From: Lunatimonas sp.
Lineage (GTDB): Bacteria; Bacteroidota; Bacteroidia; Cytophagales; Cyclobacteriaceae
Length of the DNA stretch: 64,000 nucleotides
Assembly: GCF_020832325.1 (NCBI RefSeq)
Contig: NZ_JAFIEU010000019.1
Span: 91,402 to 155,401, forward strand
Direction of reading: 5' to 3'
Below, piece after piece: positions 26,608-35,224 of this stretch. Within the stretch, counting starts at the first letter, position 1; the number at the start of each line of letters is the position of its first letter. The position numbers and the translations under genes are program-made. A model generated the notes under the pieces. It made no database searches and was not told the DNA's origin. It saw only the letters and a program-made list of their open reading frames with translations.

Positions 26608-28269
26608 ATGATGGATTTGAAACGTTTGAAAGAAAAAGTATTCCTGGTGTTTTGCTGGCTGTTTCTGCAGATTGCCCCGATTTCTGCCCAGCAATCCCCT
26701 CAGGCAACGGCGTTGCGGGACATACACGTGGGCGGGTACTTGATCACACAGTTAGAAGAAGTAGACGAATCCTACAATGCAGGATATTCGATGTACATGG
26801 CAGCTTGGCCACTGATCAAGGAGTACCCGGGTAGGAGCTTTCAGTCCGGCTTGTTCGGTACCTGGATGCACCCGCAGCAGGATGGACCATTGCCGATAGA
26901 ACGATTTTACACCAACATCGAAGGGGGACTTGGCTGGTGGCGGGATACCGAATACGCCACCGAAACGCCCAAATTCATCATGGGCGGGGTGCAATTGAAT
27001 TTTGCCGGGTGGGCGAATGGGCCTGGGGCAGGAAGAGGCAGGGACTGGGACGATCCAAAAGGTAAATACGGTGTGGCGCAGCTGAGCCCGTGGGTATTGT
27101 GGCCTCCGGACGGACTGAACCTAAAACAGGGAACTTCTGGTGAGCTTTTCGGTAGCGGGTACCTGCCTCTGCCGCTTATGGAGCCAAAAACCACAACGGC
27201 AGGAACAGCGGTCCCCACGGGCAATCAATGCTGGACACTGTTTCTAAACACCGGGAATTTCAAAGGTCCAATAGCATTCTTCACGCCCTATTTTTGGACG
27301 CAGGCATCTGCGGAAGACCCCGGCTTAGCAGGTTTATTTTTGGATCAGCGACCGTCAAAAGCCAACAAGCCCTTTCAGATGGAAACGCAACATATCTATT
27401 CCAAAGAAGCAACGGACTCCAAAGGACAAGTCTACGCCAGAACTGCGCCCACCCAATACCCTGTGGGATCTGATGGGAATTCGGATTTATTGCACCGTTT
27501 GATGGTGTACAAAAAGCGGGCGCTCTGGGACGATGTGGAAGCGTGGTTTAACGGAGGAAAAATTGCCGATGGCAAAATAAATGCAGAAGAGGCGGCTATG
27601 CAGCGATTCAAAAAGGGTGTCAGGTCCAATTGGAGTTTTTTTGGTGAACATATTCCGAAGGAAAAGCGCGCTTTACTGAATATCACTTCTTTTCTAGACC
27701 CCAGTGTGACGGATTCGGCTACATTGAAAATTCGCTGGTCTGGCGAGCATATTACGGATCGGACACTGGGCAATCGATCATTGGTAGTACTTCCCGAATA
27801 CTATAAGTTGGTGAAAACGGATGAAGATGACAAGGGAGAGTGGATCGCCGTCGCTCCTCAGGAGGTGCCCGTTGAAACAGGGCTTCATGCGGTTGATTTT
27901 AGAAGTACAGATAAACGAAATGCACTTCCCTACGTCACCCCTGAGGATACGGAGAGCAGCTGGAAGACTCCGGGTCCGGTAGCGGGGCCCTTTAAGGCGA
28001 AATTAGGGGATGGCAGTACAGTTACCTACTATTGGTACCGTTTTGCCGATCAGCCGGCATTGCTGCATGTGGACCTTACCAAAGAGGAGCGTGAAGAAAT
28101 GCAACGACGGGCCGAGTTGCTTCACAGGCATTGGACGAAGGAGCGCGAATACCTTCCTCCGCCATTGATCGGCGAACTGGCGGACATTGATCCTGCACTG
28201 ATCGTGCAGCCACCGGCTGGATTTGAGGTGGGCTATGTACCCATTGTGACCCAGCAGGGATTGGAATAA
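26608..28269 (+). CDS. Secreted protein of unknown family
   Basis: I do not recognise this 553-residue protein. It has a signal peptide (VFCWLFLQIAPISAQQ) and is rich in Trp, Gly and Pro (GGLGWWRDTEY, GWANGPGAGRGRDWDDPKG, SPWVLWPPDG), suggesting a compact beta-rich extracellular fold. No catalytic motif is evident. The start is either of two adjacent ATGs (26608, 26611). It lies 31 bp after the metallopeptidase and about 100 bp before a sulfatase, so it belongs to the polysaccharide locus by position. It could be a binding protein, an esterase or a new hydrolase. Confidence 0.7.
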   Translation: MMDLKRLKEKVFLVFCWLFLQIAPISAQQSPQATALRDIHVGGYLITQLEEVDESYNAGYSMYMAAWPLIKEYPGRSFQSGLFGTWMHPQQDGPLPIERFYTNIEGGLGWWRDTEYATETPKFIMGGVQLNFAGWANGPGAGRGRDWDDPKGKYGVAQLSPWVLWPPDGLNLKQGTSGELFGSGYLPLPLMEPKTTTAGTAVPTGNQCWTLFLNTGNFKGPIAFFTPYFWTQASAEDPGLAGLFLDQRPSKANKPFQMETQHIYSKEATDSKGQVYARTAPTQYPVGSDGNSDLLHRLMVYKKRALWDDVEAWFNGGKIADGKINAEEAAMQRFKKGVRSNWSFFGEHIPKEKRALLNITSFLDPSVTDSATLKIRWSGEHITDRTLGNRSLVVLPEYYKLVKTDEDDKGEWIAVAPQEVPVETGLHAVDFRSTDKRNALPYVTPEDTESSWKTPGPVAGPFKAKLGDGSTVTYYWYRFADQPALLHVDLTKEEREEMQRRAELLHRHWTKEREYLPPPLIGELADIDPALIVQPPAGFEVGYVPIVTQQGLE

Positions 28270-28309
28270 ATCCTCGATCTGATGCGTAAGCATCGTTGTA
28301 GTCTAGCGT

Positions 28310-28331
28310 AAAGGGTTTGCTAAGACCCTTT
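28310..28331 (+). terminator. Weak hairpin between unknown gene and sulfatase
   Basis: A 7-bp stem (AAAGGGT / ACCCTTT) with an 8-base loop is followed by AAAATAA, not T residues. It may be a processing or attenuation hairpin rather than a terminator. Confidence 0.3.
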
Positions 28332-28366
28332 AAAATAACCTACAAGAACAAAAATAACTGAAGAAA

Positions 28367-29767
28367 ATGAATAGATACCAGTTTCTACTGCTCATGGTGG
28401 CCCACCTATTTTTCTCCTGCTCCGAACGGGAAGAGCGAGTCAATCCTCCCTCAAGGCCTCATATTGTTTTCCTGTTGGCAGACGACCTTGGGTACGGAGA
28501 GCTTGGAAGCTACGGACAAAAACTGATTCACACGCCCGTATTGGATGAACTCGCCAGAAAGGGAATTCGATTTACCAACTTTTATGCAGGAAGCCCTATT
28601 TGTGGACCTTCTCGGGCCGTTATCCTTACCGGTAAGCATTCAGCCTCTTCCACCATTCGCGGCAACATTGGGTACCACCCCGAACGAGAAGTCTTTGCAC
28701 GGGTGGCATTGAAGCCGGACGAAATGACATTGGGGGAGATGCTTCGAGAGGCGGGGTACCAGACGGCTTTTATTGGGAAGTGGCACTTGGACGATTGCAA
28801 CGTGGAGACCTGGGCCCACCACCGGGGATTTGATTTTGCCGTGCAGGAGCAGTTCGGGACTTGCCCGGGAGGGATTGTGTACGATGAAAGAATGCACTGG
28901 ATCAACGGCAAACAGGATTCTATCTTCTATGACCAAACGGCTTACGATTGCCTAGATGAATTCCGCACCGAGATCGCATTGGATTACCTAGATGGCCTGG
29001 ACTTGGCGGATCCAATTTTCCTTTTTATGTCCTATAGAGCGCCTCATGCCCACGAGAAAACCGTCGGAGACAAGGATTTATATGCAGATCAGGGATGGCC
29101 GGAGATCGAGCGCACGCATGCCGCAAAGATTACCCTGCTCGATAAACAGGTAGGTCGGCTTTTGGATAAGCTTACCGAAATGGGCGTGCTCGACAATACG
29201 TTGATCGTTTTCACCAGTGATAACGGCGCCCAAGGCGAGCAAGGGCACGATCATACGTTTTTTCAGAGTACCGGAGAATTGCGGGGAAGGAAGCGAGATA
29301 CCTACGAAGGGGGACTTCGGGTGCCCGCCTTGGCTTTTTGGGCAGGAAATACCAAGCCCGGAACAGTGGATGATACTCCGCTGAGTGGTCAGGATTTTAT
29401 GCCCACCTTTGCAGAGGTAGCGGGTATCAAGGTGCCCGATCAGACCAATGGGGTTTCCTTTGCACCGGTGCTTTTTGGCAGGGATCCCAAACCTCGAGAT
29501 TACCTGGTTTGGGAATTTAATATGTATGGTAAACCATCGACCAATTTCCGTCAGGCTGTTCGCATCGGAACCATGAAGGGCGTACGGTATGGGGTTGACT
29601 CCAGCATGGAACTGTATGACCTTGCGCAGGATATTTCGGAGAGTTCCGATATTTCGGATCAATACCCGGAATTGGTCCGGAAGATGGAGGATATTGTGCA
29701 AAAAGAGCACGTTCCCAATCCGCATTTTCCCTACGGCGGATATAGCGCGATTTTGGGGGCCGAGTAA
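28367..29767 (+). CDS. S1-family sulfatase, lipoprotein
   Basis: The 466-residue lipoprotein (AHLFFSCSEREE) is a formylglycine-dependent sulfatase. Metal ligands are in HIVFLLADDLGYG, the formylglycine site is Cys79 in CGPSR, FIGKWHLDD carries the active-site Lys and His, and TSDNGAQGEQGHDH holds the distal Asp and Asn. It should remove a sulfate ester from an oligosaccharide in the periplasm. It needs a maturing enzyme that is not in the window. It is preceded by the unknown secreted protein and followed by a 305-bp gap. Confidence 0.92.
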   Translation: MNRYQFLLLMVAHLFFSCSEREERVNPPSRPHIVFLLADDLGYGELGSYGQKLIHTPVLDELARKGIRFTNFYAGSPICGPSRAVILTGKHSASSTIRGNIGYHPEREVFARVALKPDEMTLGEMLREAGYQTAFIGKWHLDDCNVETWAHHRGFDFAVQEQFGTCPGGIVYDERMHWINGKQDSIFYDQTAYDCLDEFRTEIALDYLDGLDLADPIFLFMSYRAPHAHEKTVGDKDLYADQGWPEIERTHAAKITLLDKQVGRLLDKLTEMGVLDNTLIVFTSDNGAQGEQGHDHTFFQSTGELRGRKRDTYEGGLRVPALAFWAGNTKPGTVDDTPLSGQDFMPTFAEVAGIKVPDQTNGVSFAPVLFGRDPKPRDYLVWEFNMYGKPSTNFRQAVRIGTMKGVRYGVDSSMELYDLAQDISESSDISDQYPELVRKMEDIVQKEHVPNPHFPYGGYSAILGAE

Positions 29768-30072
29768 GTCAGTCTTTTCCGGTTGCTTTCGGTCAAGTTG
29801 CGGAACAGCATACCATGAACCGTTCCGCTGATTTACTTTGTTACAAGTAACCCGGTTTTCGCTCCGTTGCCGGACGTTGGCACTGATTTAGACGTTGTTG
29901 ATGCAGTGTTGGGGAAGTGGTTCCCAGTCCAAGTTAAAGCAGCAAGATCCCAATCATTTTTTCCTGTCGCCGGTCCTATCGGTATTTGGGTGCCTTGGTC
30001 ATTTTATTTTTTGATTTACGTAGAATATTCGTTTATTTTTAACCAACGCTAGTTCTCTACCCAAAAGACCCG
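29768..30072. other. 305-bp intergenic stretch
   Basis: I see no gene. A 7-bp inverted repeat (GCGGAAC 29800-29806 / GTTCCGC 29822-29828) with a 15-base loop may be a weak terminator. The AT-rich end (about 30000-30050) may carry the promoter of the next gene. Confidence 0.4.
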
Positions 30073-33000
30073 ATGCCAAAACGACCGTTCTATAATGCTA
30101 CTCATTTTTTGTGCTTTCTATGCATCATGGGCTCGTTGGTGTCTTCCTGTTCAGATCTATCGCAGCCCATACCCTTTGACCCACCCTCTAATGCGCGCAT
30201 CGTGATCGTGGGAAATACCTTTGCCGAACAGCTACAGACGACCAATTATTTTGAAACCCTGCTATACCAAAGCTTTCCCGATAGAAATCTGGTAGTCCGC
30301 AATTTGGGCTGGAGCGGAGACGAGGTAGACTTGCAGCCGAGGCCCTTGGATTTTGGCTCCTTGGAGGATAATTTGAGCTACCATCGGCCGGATTATATTT
30401 TCGCTTTTTTTGGAATGAATGAAGCTTTTCAGGGAGCGGATGGCCTGCCGGGATTCGAGCAAAACCTAAGGTCTTATCTGCAAAAAATTTCAATAGAAGC
30501 CTACAACGGAAAAACACTTCCTCAGGTAGTCTTATTTTCGCCCATCTACCACGAGGAAATCGGCGGTCTTCTTCCCAGTCCGGACGTTCATAACGGACAA
30601 CTGAGAGCATATACGCGCAAGATGACAGAGGTGGCGAGGCAACTAAACATTCCCTTTGTGGATCTCTATGAGCTCAGTAAACGGTTGATGAGTCAGTCGG
30701 ATGAGTACCTGACTTACAACGGTATTCATTTGACGGACGTGGGCTATCGGATGGTCAGCGAGTCAATGGCTAGGTCGTTGGGATTTACGCAGGCTTCGTG
30801 GGGCCAGGCTGCCGAATCACTCAGGCAGCTGATTGGGATCAAAAACCGGCAGTTTTTCCATAGATTCCGGTCCCAAAATGGCGAATACATCTCGGGAAGT
30901 AGGAAACATTGGAAGGGAGGCCAAACGCTCCCCGATGAACTTGCACAATTGGACTCCATACTACTTCGATTGGATTCCCTGGTTTGGAAAGGTGCTTCCG
31001 AAAATGGTCCTTTGGCCCTGCAGCAGGCCAAGGAAATTTTTCAAGCATTCGAGGTGGATCGACCTAGGGCAAAGACCTACACCCCATCCACCGATCAATT
31101 TATCCTACCGGAGGGTTATCGGATCGAGCTCTTTGCGTCTGAACAGAATTTCCCTATCGCCAATCCCGTTTCGATTAGCTTTGACCCAAAGGGAAGGCTT
31201 TGGGTAGCGTCTATGCCTTCCTATCCCCATGTTTTGCCCGGACAACTGCCAAATGATAAGCTGGTCATCTTAGAAGATAAGGATGGAGATGGGGTGGCCG
31301 ATCACCATACGGTATTCGCGGACAGCTTGTACTTGCCCTTGGGATTTGAACTGGGAGATGGCGGGGTGTACCTTACCCAAGCACCGGATTTGGTGTTTTT
31401 GAAAGATACGAACGGTGACGGCAAGGCCGACTATCGTGGAAATCTCCTACATGGTTTTGGTACAGAGGATGCACACCATGCCATTTCCGCCTATACCTGG
31501 GGTCCCGATGGGGCCTTGTATATGCACGAGGGGACTTTTCTTCACTCCCAGGTTGAAACCCCCTATGGCCCTGTCCGTGGCGCCTATGGCAATACTTGGA
31601 GGTATGAACCCCGCACGATGAAATTGGAACCTTACGTCTCCTATCCCTATGCGAATCCTTGGGGAAATGCCTTTATGCGCAACGGAACCCACCTAATCGG
31701 GGATGTCTCTACGGGCATGAATTATTTGGCCACTCCCTTGACGGTAGCTACAGAGTACCCCAAAAAGCATGTAGGGATGAAGGATTTCCTGACCAGCACC
31801 TATAAGCCCAAAACCTGTGGCATGGAGATAATCTCCAGCAGCAATTTTCCGGATGAAGCACAGGGAAATATCCTTTTTAACACCTTCGTGGGGTTTCAGG
31901 GCATTCGGCAGCACCGGATTATTCCGCAAGGCAGTGGAATTGTTGCGGAGGAATTGGAGCCCCTATTGCAGTCGATGGATTTGAATTTTCGACCGGTGGA
32001 TTTGAAGTTCGGCCCGGATGGTGCCCTGTATGTGGTGGACTGGTACAATCCCATTATTCAGCACGGTGAGCAGGGTTTCCGTGATTCATTAAGAGATCAG
32101 GCCCATGGAAGAATCTGGAAGATCACTTATACAAAAAAGGCCTTGAATCCGGTGTTGGACCTGACAAAGTTGGCTTTGGTTGAATTGCTCGATCAACTGA
32201 AAGAGGATGAAGACAGGGTGCGCTATCGTGCACGGATGCAGCTAAGGGAATTTTCGGACACCGAAATCCTACCGGTATTGGATACCTGGGTAAATGAATT
32301 GGACAAAGAATCGACATCTTTGGAGCAAGACATGTTGGAAGGTTTATGGGTATACCAGCAGTTTCACCGACCGAATAGAAGGCTACTGGATAGATTGTTG
32401 GCGGCCAATGACCCGGATATCCGGGCTGCGGCTACTCGGGTTTTGTTTTATTGGCGGGAGCATATTCCGGAAACGGAAACGCTTTTAGCTGAGAAAATTT
32501 CAGATTCCTCCGCCAAAGTACGGCTGGAAGCCATCGCGGCGCTCAGTCATTTCAGATCGAAGCGATCGGTGGAGGCATTGCTCAATGCCACGAATTGGCC
32601 GATGGATGACTACATCGATTATGCATTGAAGGAGGCCTTCAAGCCATTGAGGCCCATTTGGATGGAGATGTTTCAAGAAAACCCGGAATTTCTAAAAGGA
32701 GATTCTGTCAAAACCGCGCTGATCTTGGGGCCACTTGTTGATCCCGAGAAATTGCCGTTACCTGGATTTTTGAAAACGGATCCCCATTGGGCCGCCTATT
32801 CCTGGCCTCCTCTGACATCCGAAGAATTTGCGGCTATTTCCCATGCACCTGCGGTCATGCAGTTTTTGAAAATCAGCGATGATGCTTTTGTTGCCGGGGA
32901 GCAGAAAGGCGCATCAGGCTTGGCGGAAGGGGATGTCGATGCTCGTCGCGGATTGAAAGGCGCTGCAGAAGTGATAAAGGTGGTGTTAACGACGCTTCCC

Positions 33001-33357
33001 GGAGAGATGGTTTTTGATAAAAAGCAATTTACCGTTCCTGCGGGTATGCCGGTGGAGATCCATTTTAGTAATCCGGATGACATGCCCCACAATCTGTTGA
33101 TTTTAAGTCCAAATAGTCTGGAAGCGGTGGGCCGGATGGCTGACGAGATGGCGAAACTCCCGGATGGATACAACAAGGATTTCATTCCTGAATCGGACAG
33201 GGTACTGGCCGCCACTCCTTTGGTAACCACCGGAGAGCAGTATGTGCTTCAGTTCACGGCCCCCAGTGAACCGGGAGAGTATCCCTTTGCCTGCACCTTT
33301 CCGGGGCATTGGCGAATTATGAATGGCCTGATGAAAGTGGAAAGGCCATCTTCATGA
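30073..33357 (+). CDS. SGNH-like / dehydrogenase-propeller / HEAT / cupredoxin fusion lipoprotein
   Basis: The 1094-residue lipoprotein (GSLVSSCSDLSQ) has four parts. Residues about 36-250 resemble an SGNH hydrolase, but block I reads VGNTFAEQ instead of GDS, so the usual serine is missing. Residues about 350-690 are the propeller of PVC-type membrane-bound dehydrogenases (PEGYRIELFASE, DPKGRLWVASMPSYPH, FGPDGALYVVDWYNP), with calcium-type loops DKDGDGVAD and DTNGDGKAD. Residues about 695-900 are HEAT-like helices. Residues about 970-1090 form a cupredoxin with type 1 copper ligands His1006, Cys1074, His1079 and Met1083. There is no CxxCH haem motif, unlike typical PVC-type relatives. A periplasmic sugar-oxidising role is inferred. 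Confidence 0.82.
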   Translation: MPKRPFYNATHFLCFLCIMGSLVSSCSDLSQPIPFDPPSNARIVIVGNTFAEQLQTTNYFETLLYQSFPDRNLVVRNLGWSGDEVDLQPRPLDFGSLEDNLSYHRPDYIFAFFGMNEAFQGADGLPGFEQNLRSYLQKISIEAYNGKTLPQVVLFSPIYHEEIGGLLPSPDVHNGQLRAYTRKMTEVARQLNIPFVDLYELSKRLMSQSDEYLTYNGIHLTDVGYRMVSESMARSLGFTQASWGQAAESLRQLIGIKNRQFFHRFRSQNGEYISGSRKHWKGGQTLPDELAQLDSILLRLDSLVWKGASENGPLALQQAKEIFQAFEVDRPRAKTYTPSTDQFILPEGYRIELFASEQNFPIANPVSISFDPKGRLWVASMPSYPHVLPGQLPNDKLVILEDKDGDGVADHHTVFADSLYLPLGFELGDGGVYLTQAPDLVFLKDTNGDGKADYRGNLLHGFGTEDAHHAISAYTWGPDGALYMHEGTFLHSQVETPYGPVRGAYGNTWRYEPRTMKLEPYVSYPYANPWGNAFMRNGTHLIGDVSTGMNYLATPLTVATEYPKKHVGMKDFLTSTYKPKTCGMEIISSSNFPDEAQGNILFNTFVGFQGIRQHRIIPQGSGIVAEELEPLLQSMDLNFRPVDLKFGPDGALYVVDWYNPIIQHGEQGFRDSLRDQAHGRIWKITYTKKALNPVLDLTKLALVELLDQLKEDEDRVRYRARMQLREFSDTEILPVLDTWVNELDKESTSLEQDMLEGLWVYQQFHRPNRRLLDRLLAANDPDIRAAATRVLFYWREHIPETETLLAEKISDSSAKVRLEAIAALSHFRSKRSVEALLNATNWPMDDYIDYALKEAFKPLRPIWMEMFQENPEFLKGDSVKTALILGPLVDPEKLPLPGFLKTDPHWAAYSWPPLTSEEFAAISHAPAVMQFLKISDDAFVAGEQKGASGLAEGDVDARRGLKGAAEVIKVVLTTLPGEMVFDKKQFTVPAGMPVEIHFSNPDDMPHNLLILSPNSLEAVGRMADEMAKLPDGYNKDFIPESDRVLAATPLVTTGEQYVLQFTAPSEPGEYPFACTFPGHWRIMNGLMKVERPSS

Positions 33358-33442
33358 AAGTGCTTCCAAGAAGTGTTCTGGCAAATATCCCATGGTGAGA
33401 TGTTTTACTCTGATTTGTACTTGTAATAAAATTTAAGCTGTG

Positions 33443-34975
33443 ATGGATAGGCGTGACTTTCTAAAAGCAATTTCGGTAACAAGTGCAGCGATTCCGTTGG
33501 TTTCTGCCGATGCATTTTCATCGTATTCGAGTCATTCAAAGAATACCAGGTTGGTATATCATCGGGCCACACAGATCACTGCAATGGATATAGAGGTAGC
33601 CGAAGGCAAGCGACTTCCGTTTGGTTGGAAAGCCTTTGCTGTGAAGCCAGGTACTGAAGATCCTTCGGTCCACCTTTCCTTTGATCTTGAAGGCGATGTA
33701 GCCTATCCTTCGCTTAGGCTGAGGTTGTGTAGCGTCATGGATATCCGCGAAGAAATGCTCATTGAAGTATACCTTGGTAGGACTTCCGAATTGATTGGCA
33801 CTTTTGATATCTGGTATCCGATTGTGATACAGGTATTTGAACTGGTAATTCCTCCAGAATTTCATAAGCGGGTAGGTCGAGAGGGACTATCTCTCAAAAT
33901 GGTAAAAGGCGGTACGCCGGCCTGGTTTTTAAGCGGCGGTACAGCCAATGCAACCAATCAGCTGTTGACGGCCCACTTGCTTTCCCATTCCACCGACAAG
34001 CCCACTTTGAATAATTTCTTTCCCAGTTTTTATTCCATCAGTTCCATTCAGCAGTTTGGCTGGATGGAGGGCTGCGTGTTGGACGGCTTGTATGATATGT
34101 ACAAAAGCACTTTTAACCCATTAGCCAAGCGGGTCTTTGACCAGCACCTTGCGATGTTTTTTGACGAGCATCAAAGGCTTAGTTATGAGGGCCCCCGCAG
34201 CCAAATTTTGTATGATCAAATTTATGGCATTGAATGCCCCTTACCGATAGCAGTTATTACCAAACTATACCCCGATCATCCGGCAGTAGACCTATTCATG
34301 GCATACTGCTTGAATGATCTTAGGGAGGAAAGCAACCTGACTACCGAGGGCAGCTATACCTTAGCCTATCCAATGACAGAAGCTGCCGTCGCTAGAAACG
34401 ATAAGGAATTGGCAGAATTGGCCATTCATCATCTTTTGATCCGAAGTGATCGACTGGTGAGAAATGGGCACATTTACCAGCGGGGAACGAGTGACGGTAT
34501 GGTTTCTTTCGAAAGTTGGGCCAGAGGGGTGGCTTGGTATATGCAGGGCTTGGTTAGGAGTTGGATGGCATTACATAATCACTCGGAGTTTCGTGCCCTG
34601 CCAGGTCTTGAAACCATCAAACGTTTGTACCTGTCTTCAGTCGAATGGGCTCTGCAATACCAGCAGAAGAATGGACTTTGGTATTGTTATTTGGCACAGC
34701 CTGAGACTGGCTATGATACTTCCGGTTCCTTGGGCATTGCCGCGGCGATCGCTTTGGGTCAAAAAAACGGGATACTCCCCGCTGATGTGACGAAGCAGCT
34801 CGTAAAAACAAAGAATGCAGTGAAACCTTATTTGACCCCGGATGGAATGGTTTCAGGCACGGCACAGTCCAATAAGGGAGGAGAAGAGCTGCAGAAAAGC
34901 GGTTACCGGGTCATCTCTTCCTATGCTTCGGGACTCTATTCCCAGCTGATTGCATCTTTGCCCGATCCGAAGTGA
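33443..34975 (+). CDS. GH105/GH88-like unsaturated-uronyl hydrolase, Tat-exported
   Basis: The 510-residue product begins MDRRDFLKAIS, a twin-arginine signal, so it is probably exported folded. Residues about 35-175 form a beta-sandwich not usual for GH105. The rest is an (alpha/alpha)6 toroid with family-like motifs MEGCVLDGLYDMYK, FESWARGVAWYMQGLVR and YDTSGSLGIAAAIALG. GH105 and GH88 remove the unsaturated uronic acid left by a polysaccharide lyase. The family call is by motif resemblance and may be wrong at family level. I use the ATG at 33443; a GTG lies one codon upstream. It follows the fusion gene after about 85 bp. Confidence 0.65.
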   Translation: MDRRDFLKAISVTSAAIPLVSADAFSSYSSHSKNTRLVYHRATQITAMDIEVAEGKRLPFGWKAFAVKPGTEDPSVHLSFDLEGDVAYPSLRLRLCSVMDIREEMLIEVYLGRTSELIGTFDIWYPIVIQVFELVIPPEFHKRVGREGLSLKMVKGGTPAWFLSGGTANATNQLLTAHLLSHSTDKPTLNNFFPSFYSISSIQQFGWMEGCVLDGLYDMYKSTFNPLAKRVFDQHLAMFFDEHQRLSYEGPRSQILYDQIYGIECPLPIAVITKLYPDHPAVDLFMAYCLNDLREESNLTTEGSYTLAYPMTEAAVARNDKELAELAIHHLLIRSDRLVRNGHIYQRGTSDGMVSFESWARGVAWYMQGLVRSWMALHNHSEFRALPGLETIKRLYLSSVEWALQYQQKNGLWYCYLAQPETGYDTSGSLGIAAAIALGQKNGILPADVTKQLVKTKNAVKPYLTPDGMVSGTAQSNKGGEELQKSGYRVISSYASGLYSQLIASLPDPK

Positions 34976-35052
34976 AAAAGCAATGACCCCACCTCGGTAA
35001 AGGCTGGTTTTTGATTGAAGGTTGGCTTTAAACCGATGGAATTACGCGACGG

Positions 35053-35078
35053 GGTAAAATAGTACATTTTTTGGCTAA
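35053..35078 (+). promoter_or_regulatory. 26-bp conserved promoter motif, copy B
   Basis: It reads GGTAAAATAGTACAT followed by TTTTTGGCTAA and lies 146 bp before the sulfatase ATG at 35225. It matches copies A (19521) and C (41095), so this sulfatase probably starts a new transcription unit under the same control. Confidence 0.5.
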
Positions 35079-35224
35079 CATGATGCAACCCTTCTCGTTC
35101 GAATCTCTGTACTTTTAGCTAGGTAAATCAAAGAAGATGGGGGTAAAAACGACATTTAATACCTGTTTTGATTGATTCTAGTCAAGAATAATTCCATCTT
35201 TTGCTACACATTGAATGAAAGATC

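Noticed and set aside
29867..30052. 61-residue + strand frame in the gap after the sulfatase
   Set aside because: No signal, no family resemblance and no plausible start context; treated as non-coding.
30073..33357. Annotation as a PVC-type haem-binding cytochrome
   Set aside because: The propeller and HEAT parts fit, but I find no CxxCH motif; a cupredoxin copper site ends the chain instead.
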